A stretch of 64,000 nucleotides of DNA from CAG-411 sp050875145. GTDB lineage: Bacteria > Bacillota > Clostridia > Lachnospirales > Lachnospiraceae. Below, piece after piece: positions 43,701 to 52,520 of the stretch. Every line of letters starts with the position of its first letter. The first letter of the stretch is position 1. The position numbers and the translations under genes were made by a program. The notes beneath the pieces are model-generated. The model ran no database searches and had not been told where the DNA came from. It saw only the letters and a program-made list of their open reading frames with translations. The stretch spans positions 62,001 through 126,000 of the forward strand of contig JBNMLH010000008.1 of the NCBI GenBank assembly GCA_050875145.1. Direction: 5' to 3'.

Positions 43701-43803
43701 GTAATTTAACAGAATTGCAACAATATTATTAGAAATGTAATGCTCGTTTATAAAAAAATGATGTATAATAGTAATAAATATTTATGGCATCGGAAAGGAG
43801 GAA

Positions 43804-43905
43804 ATGCAAAAAGATGCACAAAAAAAGATGAAAAACATGAAAGGATTAAGACAAAAATGGTATAAAAAAATGAAAAATTGTTTACAGGGGGGACTGGTAC
43901 TATGA
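43804..43905 (+). CDS. Candidate 33-aa leader peptide coupled to a chemoreceptor gene
   Basis: ATG 43804 opens a 33-codon frame (MQKDAQKKMKNMKGLRQKWY, ending CLQGGLVL). Its TGA overlaps the ATG of the next gene as ATGA, the usual form of translational coupling. AGGAGG (43796-43801) lies only 2 bases before the ATG, shorter than optimal, so initiation might be weak or might use ATG 43828. The peptide is basic, with no membrane helix. It could regulate the downstream gene or be fortuitous; A-rich DNA opens such frames by chance. A TATAAT box at 43764 may be its -10. Confidence 0.4.
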   Translation: MQKDAQKKMKNMKGLRQKWYKKMKNCLQGGLVL

Positions 43906-45359
43906 AAACTGTACAAAAAGAAGAAAAGTTTATGAATTGGGTAATGTTTGGCACAAACATTATTGTGCCGCTTGTTGCGTATATGTTTGTTATGCTATTT
44001 ATTAACGGAGGAAAAAAGGATGCATTTGTTTTGGTGATGGCACTATGTGCATTATTGACAAAAGCATGTGAGCAGTTTTTAGGAAAATATGCAAAATATA
44101 TTTATGCATGTATTATTCCTGTAATTGGAGCGATTTTGATTGCTTTTGCAAATGAGGGGCATTATGTTGCTATTACACATGGATACTTTATGGTAACGGT
44201 TATGATGATACCTTATTATGAGTTAAGCTTGCTTATCGTAAATGCAAGTGCTACATTGATAGCCAATATGGTATTGATGCTTCTCTTTCCAAAAGGCTTC
44301 TTAAATTTACATGTATTGGCTGGATGGGTGTTTATTGCTGCGGTATATTTATTATTTGTAGTAATATGTGGAATGGTTACGATGCGTGCGAAAAAATTAT
44401 TTGCAGAAATCGAGAAAAAACGAGAAGCGGATGAAAACTTATTACATCAGGTTGAGACATCTGTAGAAAGTATTCAAGCTTCTTCTGTTAATATTTATAA
44501 TTCTTTACGTGGTTGCAGAGAAAATTCTCAGGATATAGCAAATTCAACAGAAGTGATTTCAAGTGGAGCTGGCAAGCAGATTGATGAGGTTGTTAGCAGC
44601 TTGCAAATATTTAATGAATTAAATGAAAGAATCACACTATCAGAAGACTCTGTAAAGAATACGGTGGACTCTGTAAATGCAGTAAAGAAACAAAACGAAG
44701 AAGGAATGGATGCAATAGGTGAATTATCCGTTAAATTCCAAGAAAACATTTCATCTACAAGAAAAGCTGCGGAGGGTGTTGTGGAGCTGTCTCATAAGTC
44801 GGGACAGATTGGTACAATTATAGAAAGTATTAACCAGATTGCAAGCCAAACCAATTTATTAGCGTTAAATGCGGCAATTGAGGCTGCTAGAGCAGGTGAG
44901 GCAGGAAAAGGATTTGCGGTTGTAGCAGAAGAAATAAATGAATTGTCGAAAGAATCTGCTGATGCTACGAAAAGAATTGATGATATTTTGAAGGATATTA
45001 TTGAGACAGTGGATGCTACAAGTAAAATCATGGACAATAATGGAAATATTGTAGAAGAAGCGAATGATAAACTTCAAAATACAATCGAAGTATTTAAGTC
45101 AATGATTGATAGTTCGGATGAAATCATAAAGACCACACATGTTTTGCAGGATGAATTAGCTGGAGTAGGTAAAATAAAAGAAGAATTGCTTGGTGCAATG
45201 AAGAATGTGGAAAGTATGTCAACAGATTCCGTAGAAACAGCTACTGTAATTTCTTCTTCAACAGAAGAACAGGTTGCTGAAATTGAGGAAGTTGTTGTGA
45301 ATATGAATGAAATGATGAAAGCCATCACTGAATTAAATACAGTGTTTAAGACAGAATAG
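43902..45359 (+). CDS. Methyl-accepting chemotaxis protein with multi-helix membrane sensor
   Basis: The product has 485 residues from ATG 43902, with GGGGGG 9 bases before. Six membrane helices occupy about residues 15-170 (starting NWVMFGTNIIVPLVAYMF), with short loops and no large extracellular domain and no clear HAMP. The cytoplasmic part has the MCP hairpin tip IASQTNLLALNAAIEAARAG, then GKGFAVVAEEINELSKES. A membrane-embedded or cytoplasmic stimulus, such as energy state, is therefore more likely than a soluble periplasmic ligand, but this is inference. A terminator follows. Confidence 0.92.
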   Translation: MKTVQKEEKFMNWVMFGTNIIVPLVAYMFVMLFINGGKKDAFVLVMALCALLTKACEQFLGKYAKYIYACIIPVIGAILIAFANEGHYVAITHGYFMVTVMMIPYYELSLLIVNASATLIANMVLMLLFPKGFLNLHVLAGWVFIAAVYLLFVVICGMVTMRAKKLFAEIEKKREADENLLHQVETSVESIQASSVNIYNSLRGCRENSQDIANSTEVISSGAGKQIDEVVSSLQIFNELNERITLSEDSVKNTVDSVNAVKKQNEEGMDAIGELSVKFQENISSTRKAAEGVVELSHKSGQIGTIIESINQIASQTNLLALNAAIEAARAGEAGKGFAVVAEEINELSKESADATKRIDDILKDIIETVDATSKIMDNNGNIVEEANDKLQNTIEVFKSMIDSSDEIIKTTHVLQDELAGVGKIKEELLGAMKNVESMSTDSVETATVISSSTEEQVAEIEEVVVNMNEMMKAITELNTVFKTE

Positions 45360-45403
45360 ACAGGTAATTTTAATCTATTTGCTTGTTAAAGATAAAAGGA
45401 AAA

Positions 45404-45454
45404 GGTGTATGACAAGTTTAGAGGTTTCATGCCGAAACTGTCATACACTTTTTT
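45404..45454 (+). terminator. Terminator of the second chemoreceptor gene
   Basis: GTGTATGACA and TGTCATACAC form a 10-bp stem, with an inner GTTT/AAAC pair, followed by TTTTTT. The rest of the gap to 45754 holds a small inverted repeat, TAGAATA/TATTCTA near 45462-45480, and AT-rich DNA without a gene. Confidence 0.9.
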
Positions 45455-45754
45455 GCTCTGTAGAATAGGAAGGTTTATTCTATAAATTGTCCTATGAAGT
45501 AAAAATATTTTGCGGGAATACACAGTTATAGAGTAATAAAATATGTAACATAAATGTAATCAGTGTGTAATTTGTATTTGGAGAAAAGTTGCTATAATAG
45601 GTAGTAGAAGATAGAAATTACACAAAATCAAATTTGGAAAGGACTCCCAACTTTTGGAAATGTGTCGTATTTGGACAAAAATTGACAAAACAGAAAATTA
45701 CTATCGAAAATGTGTAAAAAATAAAAAATATTTTGTAAAAACGAAAAAGTTGCG

Positions 45755-45783
45755 TTTACAAGTGAAAAAAACAATGGTATAAT
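45755..45783 (+). promoter_or_regulatory. Promoter of glgC-glgD
   Basis: TTTACA (45755-45760) and TATAAT (45778-45783) are 17 bp apart. The -10 box overlaps an upstream ATG (45782), which therefore cannot be the translation start; this supports GTG 45818. Confidence 0.75.
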
Positions 45784-45817
45784 GAGGTGTATTGTAAGAA
45801 CTAGAGAGGTGAGAGAC

Positions 45818-47089
45818 GTGATTAAAAAAGAGATGATAGCCATGCTGCTCGCAGGTGGACAAGGTTCACGTTTAGGTGTTTTAACAGCTAACGTTGCGAA
45901 GCCAGCAGTTTCATTTGGTGGTAAGTATCGTATTATTGACTTTCCACTTAGCAACTGCATTAATTCAGGTGTAGACACCGTAGGTGTTTTGACACAGTAC
46001 CAACCGTTAAAACTGAATACCCATATTGGAATTGGTATTCCTTGGGATTTAGATAGAAATATTGGTGGTGTTTCGATATTACCACCGTATGAAAAAAGTG
46101 GAAATAGTGAGTGGTATACAGGTACCGCTAATGCGATTTATCAGAATCTTGCATACATGGAGCAATACAATCCGGAGTATGTATTGATTTTGGGTGGTGA
46201 CCATATTTATAAGATGGATTACGAAGTAATGCTTCAATTCCATAAAGAAAACAAGGCAGATATTACAGTAGCAACTATGCCGGTACCTATTGAAGAAGCC
46301 AGTCGTTTCGGTGTTGCAATTACAGATGATAAGAGACGAATTTCCGAATTTGAGGAAAAGCCAGAGCATCCGAGAAGTAATCTTGCATCTATGGGTATTT
46401 ATATCTTCTCATGGCCGGTTTTAAGAGATGCTTTGATTAAGTTGAAAGATCAGCCTGGGTTGGATTTTGGTATGCATGTACTTCCTTATTGTATGGAAAA
46501 GGGAGATCGTTTATTTGCATATGAGTTCAATGGATATTGGAAAGATGTTGGAACACTTGTTGCGTATTGGGAAGCTAATATGGAGTTAATAGAGTTAATT
46601 CCAGAATTTAATTTATACGAAGAGTTCTGGAAGATTTACACAAAAGCAGATCGTATTCCTCCACAGTTTATTTCCAGTGAAGCAGTCATTGATAAGGCGA
46701 TTATTGGAGATGCTTGTGAGATTTATGGCGAGGTACATAACTCTGTCATTGGTTCAGGCGTATATATTGGTCCTGGTGTTGTTATACGGGATTCTATCAT
46801 TATGAGTTCTACTTCGATTGGAGACCGTACAACTGTAGACAAGGGTGTTATTGCAGAGAATGTTGTGATTGGAAATGATTGTCACATTGGTGTGGGTGAG
46901 GAAGCACCAAATGTATTAAAAGCAGATGTTTATGCATATGGATTAGCAACCATCGGAGAGGGAAGTGTGATTCCGGGCGGCATTCGTATCGGTAAAAATA
47001 CAGCTATTTCCGGTGTTACAGAACCAGGAGACTATCCAAATGGAATATTGGAAAGCGGACAGGTGATCATTAAGGGAGGTGACAGATAA
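45818..47089 (+). CDS. glgC: Glucose-1-phosphate adenylyltransferase, catalytic subunit
   Basis: The enzyme makes ADP-glucose from glucose-1-phosphate and ATP, the first committed step of glycogen synthesis. The 423-residue product starts at GTG 45818 (MIKKEMIAMLLAGGQGSRLG), preceded by AGAGGTGAG; this gives the family N-terminus. The nucleotide-binding motif LLAGGQGSRLG, the G1P-binding region EFEEKPEHPRSNLASMGIY and the catalytic ILGGDHIYKMDY are intact. The C-terminal left-handed beta-helix (about 290-420) shows repeated hexapeptides. glgD overlaps by one base (TAATG). Confidence 0.95.
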   Translation: MIKKEMIAMLLAGGQGSRLGVLTANVAKPAVSFGGKYRIIDFPLSNCINSGVDTVGVLTQYQPLKLNTHIGIGIPWDLDRNIGGVSILPPYEKSGNSEWYTGTANAIYQNLAYMEQYNPEYVLILGGDHIYKMDYEVMLQFHKENKADITVATMPVPIEEASRFGVAITDDKRRISEFEEKPEHPRSNLASMGIYIFSWPVLRDALIKLKDQPGLDFGMHVLPYCMEKGDRLFAYEFNGYWKDVGTLVAYWEANMELIELIPEFNLYEEFWKIYTKADRIPPQFISSEAVIDKAIIGDACEIYGEVHNSVIGSGVYIGPGVVIRDSIIMSSTSIGDRTTVDKGVIAENVVIGNDCHIGVGEEAPNVLKADVYAYGLATIGEGSVIPGGIRIGKNTAISGVTEPGDYPNGILESGQVIIKGGDR

Positions 47090-48210
47090 TGAGAGCAGTT
47101 GGAATTGTACTGGCTGGAGGTAATAGTAATCGATTAGCAGAATTATCAAACAAGAGAGCGGTTGCAGCAATGCCTATTGCTGGTGGGTATCGAAGCATCG
47201 ATTTTGCATTGAGTAATATGTCAAACTCTCATGTACAGAAAGTAGCTGTCTTGCCTCAGTATAATGCAAGATCCTTAAATGAACATCTTAATTCAGCAAA
47301 ATGGTGGGATTTTGGACGTAAACAGGGTGGATTATTTGTATTCACACCTACCATTACAGCAGAAAATGGAAATTGGTATCGTGGAACGGCAGATGCCATT
47401 GCACAGAATCTTTCCTTCTTAAAAAGTAGTCATGAACCTTATGTTATCATTGCATCTGGTGATGGTGTATATAAGATGGATTACAATAAGATGTTGGAAT
47501 ACCATGTAGCAAAGAGAGCAGATATTACAGTAGCAACAAAGACATTGCCTGCGACAGAAGATGCTACGCGTTTTGGTGTGATTCGTACTGATGCGGATGA
47601 GCGTATTGTAGAGTTTGAAGAAAAACCAATTGTAACGGATTCTAATAAAGTATCTGCTGGTATCTATGTGATTCGTAGAAGACTTTTAATTGAATTGATT
47701 GAAAAAGCCATGGAAGATGAGCAGCATGACTTTGTAAAAGATATTTTAATCCGATATAAAAACTGGAAGCGTATTTATGCATATGAGTTAGAGGGATATT
47801 GGAGTAATATTTCAACAGTTGAGTCTTACTATAAGACCAATATGGATTTCTTACAGAAAGATACAAGAGATTATTTCTTTAAGCAGTATCCGGATGTATA
47901 CTCTAAAATTGATGATCTTCCACCAGCCAAGTATAATGTTGGCTCAAATGTAAAAAATAGTTTAGTATCCAGTGGATGTATTATCAATGGTAATGTAGAA
48001 AATTCCGTATTATTTAAGGAAGTGTACATTGGAAACAATGTAACCATTAAAAATTCCATCATTTTAAATGATGCGTATATTGGTGATAACACTTATATCG
48101 AGAACTGTATTGTGGAAAGTAGGGACACGATACGTTCCAATATGACATATATAGGTGATGCTGACAACATTCGTATTGTTGTCGAAAAAAATGAGAGGTA
48201 TGTTTTATAG
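47089..48210 (+). CDS. glgD: GlgD, glucose-1-phosphate adenylyltransferase regulatory subunit
   Basis: This 373-residue paralogue of GlgC is typical of Firmicutes, where GlgC and GlgD form a heterotetramer. It keeps the fold but the nucleotide loop is altered (VLAGGNSNRLAELSNKRA versus GGQGSRLG), and it is about 50 residues shorter at the C-terminus. The catalytic-loop Asp is replaced: IASGDGVYKMDY against ILGGDHIYKMDY keeps GD but loses His. It is thought to boost GlgC activity. The beta-helix hexapeptides (NGNVENSVLFKEVYIGNNVT) are visible. Translation is coupled to glgC. Confidence 0.93.
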   Translation: MRAVGIVLAGGNSNRLAELSNKRAVAAMPIAGGYRSIDFALSNMSNSHVQKVAVLPQYNARSLNEHLNSAKWWDFGRKQGGLFVFTPTITAENGNWYRGTADAIAQNLSFLKSSHEPYVIIASGDGVYKMDYNKMLEYHVAKRADITVATKTLPATEDATRFGVIRTDADERIVEFEEKPIVTDSNKVSAGIYVIRRRLLIELIEKAMEDEQHDFVKDILIRYKNWKRIYAYELEGYWSNISTVESYYKTNMDFLQKDTRDYFFKQYPDVYSKIDDLPPAKYNVGSNVKNSLVSSGCIINGNVENSVLFKEVYIGNNVTIKNSIILNDAYIGDNTYIENCIVESRDTIRSNMTYIGDADNIRIVVEKNERYVL

Positions 48211-48343
48211 ACAACCTGATTGACAGCAGGGTGACAGGAAAGTCTTTGAGAGGCAATTAAGGGATAAGGTTTGAGACATGTTGCATCTTAGAGTTCGCTT
48301 CATGATACATACCAGAAGACTAAAATCAAAGGGGGCATATGTA

Positions 48344-48622
48344 ATGCAGATTACAGACGTAAGAGTAAGAAAAGTGAACAAAGAAGGAAAGATGAAGGCA
48401 GTTGTATCAATTACAATTGATAATGAGTTTGTTGTACATGATATAAAGATTATCGAAGGGGACAAAGGCTCATTTATAGCAATGCCAAGTAGAAAGGCCG
48501 GAGACGGAGAATATAGAGACATTGCACATCCAATCAATTCTGAAACGAGAGATCGCATTCAGAAGATTATTCTTGAAAAATATGAAATCGCTCTTGCTGA
48601 AGAGGAAGAGGATATGGAATAG
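48344..48622 (+). CDS. spoVG: Septation/sporulation regulator SpoVG
   Basis: This is a 92-residue nucleic-acid-binding protein, MQITDVRVRKVNKEGKMKAV onward, with family signature VVHDIKIIEGDKGSFIAMPS. It ends in an acidic tail (EEEEDME). ATG 48344 has GGGGG 8 bases before; longer upstream frames lack a site. SpoVG affects septation, cell envelope and virulence genes in Firmicutes and binds DNA and RNA. It follows glgD by 130 bp and ends at its own terminator. In other Firmicutes it often lies near glmU; here it is beside glgD instead. Confidence 0.95.
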   Translation: MQITDVRVRKVNKEGKMKAVVSITIDNEFVVHDIKIIEGDKGSFIAMPSRKAGDGEYRDIAHPINSETRDRIQKIILEKYEIALAEEEEDME

Positions 48623-48650
48623 GGACAGGCTTTCCCTACAAAGCTTTGAG

Positions 48651-48686
48651 GACACAGTTTGTGAATACAGACTGTGTCTTTCGTTT
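48651..48686 (+). terminator. Terminator of spoVG
   Basis: GACACAGT and ACTGTGTC form an 8-bp stem with a 12-base loop, followed by TTTCGTTT. Confidence 0.75.
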
Positions 48687-48699
48687 ACTCTATAAAAAT

Positions 48700-48862
48700 A
48701 TGTACTCTCGGAATCTCCCTTGCACCCACTTTTGCGGCTGATTTTTCGCCAGTTACACACAAATTTAATCAACGTACGCTCCACGTACGCCTCATAAATT
48801 TGTGCATATCTGACAAAAAATCATTTCGCAAAATCAGGCACAAAGAGACTCCGAGAGTACAT
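48700..48862 (+). mobile_element. MITE-like 163-bp element, copy 2, with 9-bp target duplication
   Basis: It has the same 13-bp perfect terminal inverted repeats (ATGTACTCTCGGA, 48700-48712 and 48850-48862) and the same internal palindromes as copy 1 at 760. It is flanked by identical 9-bp direct repeats, TATAAAAAT, at 48691-48699 and 48863-48871. A perfect inverted repeat plus a target-site duplication is the hallmark of transposition. The element is too short for a transposase, so it would be mobilised in trans. It sits between the spoVG terminator and the next gene, whose start is 25 bp further. Confidence 0.85.
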
Positions 48863-48887
48863 TATAAAAATAAGGGAGGGAAGCAAG

Positions 48888-49742
48888 GTGAGAAAATTTC
48901 AGATTTTTTTAATATTGTTAGGTGGAATTCTTTTAGCCGGACTTTACATGGAGCAAAAATATGGAGTGGTATCTGCATATTTAAAGGGGGACATGAGCGA
49001 AACAGAGAAACAGGAATATGTTTCCCTGTTGCATGATAGGATGTGCGAAAAGCAAAAATATATTACGTTGGTCTATCGAGGAAGTAAGGCAGAAATGCAG
49101 GATTTTGTGCAGGAAAGTATCAATGAAGCCTTTTTGATTGATGATCCGAAAACCTCTTCCGATTATGATTATATGCATTTTGTACACAAAGCTTCTCATA
49201 TAAATATGAGTGGAGTGGGAAATGTATATACAGTGACATATGAAATGGAATATTTAGAAAGTGATGAACAGACAAAGAAAGTAGACAAGCGAATAAAGAA
49301 GATTATAAAGGACATTATAAAAAAGGATATGTCCGATTATGAGAAAATAAAAGCTATTCATGATTATATCGTTGATCATGTGGAATATGATACATCTACC
49401 AGCTACAATACCCCATATTATGCATTGTTGGAGGGAACATCAGCATGTCAGGGGTATGCTACATTATTATATAAGATGATGACAGAGGTGGGGATACCTT
49501 GTCGAGTAATTACTGGAAATGCAAAAGGGCAGCTTCATGCATGGAATCTTGTAAAACTAGGGAAAAAGTGGTACAACATAGATGCTACTTGGGATGATCC
49601 TGTAGGAGCATTTGGAAAGACCAGTGTCCGGTATCGGTATTTTCTTAAATCGGATGCAGACTTATCGGATCATGTAAGGGATGAAGAATATACTACTGTA
49701 GAATTTACCAATTCCTATCCGGTAGCTTTGAAAAGTTATTAA
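48888..49742 (+). CDS. Transglutaminase-like (TgpA/cysteine-protease-fold) secreted protein
   Basis: The product has 284 residues. The start is GTG 48888 with GGGAGGG 9 bases before. An N-terminal hydrophobic segment (residues 4-20, FQIFLILLGGILLAGLYM) is a signal or anchor. Residues 130-260 are a transglutaminase-core domain with the triad: Cys in TSACQGYATLL, His in QLHAWNLVK and Asp in YNIDATWDDP. Members act as proteases or amidases on surface polymers; the substrate here is unknown. The leader carries a copy of the 163-bp element. Confidence 0.88.
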   Translation: MRKFQIFLILLGGILLAGLYMEQKYGVVSAYLKGDMSETEKQEYVSLLHDRMCEKQKYITLVYRGSKAEMQDFVQESINEAFLIDDPKTSSDYDYMHFVHKASHINMSGVGNVYTVTYEMEYLESDEQTKKVDKRIKKIIKDIIKKDMSDYEKIKAIHDYIVDHVEYDTSTSYNTPYYALLEGTSACQGYATLLYKMMTEVGIPCRVITGNAKGQLHAWNLVKLGKKWYNIDATWDDPVGAFGKTSVRYRYFLKSDADLSDHVRDEEYTTVEFTNSYPVALKSY

Positions 49743-49749
49743 AAAGTGC

Positions 49750-49778
49750 TTGCATTTTTAAATTACAAGTGTTATAGT
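49750..49778 (+). promoter_or_regulatory. Promoter of clpB
   Basis: TTGCAT (49750-49755) and TATAGT (49773-49778) are 17 bp apart. This leaves a leader of about 105 nt. No CIRCE or CtsR-type operator was recognised. Confidence 0.6.
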
Positions 49779-49890
49779 TGATGTAGAACAAATGAGATAT
49801 GTTTTACTTGTAGTGAATTTTGTAGCAAAACAGGTCATTGCCTGGATTGTTATAGCCATTCCTCAAGTGTTGATGATAGGAGGTAGTAGT

Positions 49891-52470
49891 ATGAATATCA
49901 ATAAATTCACACAAAAATCAATGGAAGCAGTACAGAACTGCGAAAAGGTTGCCTATGACTATGGTCATCAGGAATTGGCACAGGAGCATTTACTTTATAG
50001 TTTGCTTACAATTGAGGATAGTTTGATTGAAAAGCTAATTGAAAAGATGGAAATACAGCCGGAAGTTTTTCAGGCACAGGTAGAGGGACTGTTAAAAAAA
50101 CGTCCGAAAGTATCTGGTGGAAAAGTATTTGTCGGAGATGGATTAAATAAAGTTTTAATTTATGCAGAAGATGAAGCAAAAGCCATGGGGGATGAATATG
50201 TTTCTGTAGAGCATCTGTTCCTTAGTATGTTGAAGCATGCAACAAAGGAAATGAAAGGTTTATTCCAGTCCTTTGGTATTGATCGAAATCGCTTTTTACA
50301 GGCACTATCCAGTGTAAGAGGAAATCAGAAAGTAACATCGGATAATCCAGAAGCAACTTATGACACATTAGAAAAATATGGTTATGATTTGGTAGAACGT
50401 GCCAGACAGCAAAAACTTGATCCTGTAATCGGACGAGACAGCGAAATTCGAAATATTATTCGTATCTTATCCAGAAAGACAAAGAATAATCCGGTCCTAA
50501 TCGGTGAGCCGGGTGTTGGTAAGACAGCAGCGGTAGAAGGGCTTGCACAACGTATTGTGCAGGGAGATGTACCGGATGGATTGAAGAATAAAAAAGTATT
50601 TGCATTGGATATGGGTGCATTGGTAGCAGGTGCGAAATATCGTGGTGAATTTGAGGAGCGTTTGAAAGCCGTATTGGAGGAAGTAAAGAACAGTGATGGA
50701 GAGATTATCCTCTTTATTGATGAACTTCATACCATTGTTGGCGCAGGAAAGACAGAAGGTAGTATGGATGCAGGTAATATGCTAAAACCAATGCTTGCCA
50801 GAGGTGAGTTGCACTGTATCGGAGCTACTACATTAAATGAATATCGTATGTATGTGGAGAAGGATGCAGCTTTGGAGCGTCGTTTCCAGCCAGTCATGGT
50901 GGATGAACCTACAGTGGAAGATACGATTTCCATTTTGCGTGGCTTAAAGGATCGATATGAAATCTTCCATGGTGTAAAGATTACAGATGGTGCATTGGTA
51001 TCCGCAGCCACTTTGTCCAATCGTTATATTTCTGACCGCTTTCTTCCAGATAAGGCAATTGATCTAGTAGATGAAGCTTGTGCGTTAATTAAGACGGAGC
51101 TTGACTCTATGCCAACTGCTATGGATGATTTACGAAGAAAGATTATGCAGTTGGAGATTGAAGAAACGGCTCTTAAAAAAGAAGAGGATCGTTTGAGCAA
51201 AGAGAGACTGGAGAATTTACAAAAAGAATTGGCAGAATTACGAGAAGATTTTGCCCAGCAAAAGGCAAAATGGGACAATGAAAAATCAGCAGTAGAAAAA
51301 GTACAAAAATTAAAAGAGAAGTTAGAAGCTGCACACAATGAATATAAAATTGCAGAGCGTGCTTATGATACAGCAAAGATGTCTGAGTTGCAGTATGGTG
51401 TGATTCCACAGTTGGAAAAACAACTGGCAGAAGAGGAAGAAAAGGTACAGACACAGAAGAGAGAATTGGTACATGATTGTGTTAGCGAGGAGGAGATTGC
51501 CAGAATCATTTCTCGTTGGACAGGTATTCCAATTGCTAAATTGACAGAAAGTGAAAGAGCAAAAACGTTACATTTACCAGAGCAACTTCATAAGAGAGTA
51601 GTCGGACAGGATGATGGAGTACAAAAGGTTGCAGAAGCTATTCTTCGTTCTAAAGCAGGTATTAAAGATCCAACGAAACCAATTGGTTCCTTCCTGTTCT
51701 TAGGACCAACAGGTGTAGGTAAGACAGAGCTTGCTAAAGCATTGGCAGAAAGTTTGTTTGACAATGAAGCTGCCATGGTTCGTATTGATATGAGTGAATA
51801 TATGGAAAAATATTCTGTATCTCGTCTGATTGGTGCAGCACCAGGGTATGTAGGATATGAGGAAGGCGGACAATTGACGGAGGCTGTTCGTAGAAAACCA
51901 TACTCTGTTGTATTATTTGATGAAATTGAAAAGGCACATCCAGATGTATTTAACGTATTATTACAGGTGTTGGATGATGGTCGTATCACAGACTCTCAGG
52001 GAAGAACGGTAGATTTTAAAAATACCATTTTGATTTTAACCTCTAATATTGGTTCCAGCTATTTGCTTGATGGAATTGATGAGGATGGAAATATTAAAGA
52101 AGAAGCACAGAAGATGGTAGAAAATGATCTTCGTGGACATTTTAGACCGGAATTTTTGAACCGTTTGGATGAAATTATTATGTTTAAGCCATTGTCAAAA
52201 GAAAATGTAGGTGGAATTGTAGACTTGCTTGTAGCAGATTTGAATAAGCGACTGGCAGATAAAGAACTTAAGATTGCATTGACGGATAGTGGAAAACAAT
52301 TGGTAATTGAGCAGGCGTATGACCCTGTGTACGGTGCAAGACCTGTGAAACGATACCTGCAAAAGAATGTAGAAACATTGGTAGCAAGAATGATTTTGGC
52401 AGAACAGGTATCTATGGGAGATACGATTGTGTTGACAGATAAAGCAGGACAACTTGGTGTGCAAGAGTAA
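49891..52470 (+). CDS. clpB: ATP-dependent chaperone ClpB
   Basis: This 859-residue disaggregase works with DnaK to resolubilise proteins. The start is ATG 49891 (MNINKFTQKSMEAVQNCEKV) with GGAGG before it; the frame is open further upstream but lacks family similarity. It has an N-terminal Clp_N domain (1-145), AAA1 with Walker A GEPGVGKTAAVEGLA (about 206), the M-domain coiled coil (about 400-525), and AAA2 with LGPTGVGKTELAKALAE (about 605) and DEIEKAHPDVF. The coiled M-domain distinguishes it from ClpC and ClpA. It is not clustered with other heat-shock genes. Confidence 0.95.
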   Translation: MNINKFTQKSMEAVQNCEKVAYDYGHQELAQEHLLYSLLTIEDSLIEKLIEKMEIQPEVFQAQVEGLLKKRPKVSGGKVFVGDGLNKVLIYAEDEAKAMGDEYVSVEHLFLSMLKHATKEMKGLFQSFGIDRNRFLQALSSVRGNQKVTSDNPEATYDTLEKYGYDLVERARQQKLDPVIGRDSEIRNIIRILSRKTKNNPVLIGEPGVGKTAAVEGLAQRIVQGDVPDGLKNKKVFALDMGALVAGAKYRGEFEERLKAVLEEVKNSDGEIILFIDELHTIVGAGKTEGSMDAGNMLKPMLARGELHCIGATTLNEYRMYVEKDAALERRFQPVMVDEPTVEDTISILRGLKDRYEIFHGVKITDGALVSAATLSNRYISDRFLPDKAIDLVDEACALIKTELDSMPTAMDDLRRKIMQLEIEETALKKEEDRLSKERLENLQKELAELREDFAQQKAKWDNEKSAVEKVQKLKEKLEAAHNEYKIAERAYDTAKMSELQYGVIPQLEKQLAEEEEKVQTQKRELVHDCVSEEEIARIISRWTGIPIAKLTESERAKTLHLPEQLHKRVVGQDDGVQKVAEAILRSKAGIKDPTKPIGSFLFLGPTGVGKTELAKALAESLFDNEAAMVRIDMSEYMEKYSVSRLIGAAPGYVGYEEGGQLTEAVRRKPYSVVLFDEIEKAHPDVFNVLLQVLDDGRITDSQGRTVDFKNTILILTSNIGSSYLLDGIDEDGNIKEEAQKMVENDLRGHFRPEFLNRLDEIIMFKPLSKENVGGIVDLLVADLNKRLADKELKIALTDSGKQLVIEQAYDPVYGARPVKRYLQKNVETLVARMILAEQVSMGDTIVLTDKAGQLGVQE

Positions 52471-52477
52471 AAAAGAG

Positions 52478-52515
52478 GATGTTGCCACAAAAATGAGGTG
52501 TGGCAACACCCTTTG
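52478..52515 (+). terminator. Terminator between clpB and the DHH phosphoesterase gene
   Basis: GGATGTTGCCACA pairs with TGTGGCAACACC. It is flanked by A and T runs and lies between convergent genes, so it may act both ways. Confidence 0.8.
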
Positions 52516-52520
52516 TATGT

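Noticed and set aside
45463..45545. A second copy of the 2451-2570 hairpin cluster
   Set aside because: Only short blocks (TCCTAT, AGTAAAA, GCGGGA, CACA) match in order; this is too little in AT-rich DNA to claim homology.
45782..45817. 12-residue N-terminal extension of GlgC
   Set aside because: The upstream ATG overlaps the -10 box of the promoter, so it would not be in the transcript.
49792..49890. 33-residue hydrophobic N-terminal extension of ClpB
   Set aside because: It would give a membrane segment unknown in ClpB, lacks a ribosome binding site and starts right after the promoter; ATG 49891 has GGAGG and matches the family start.
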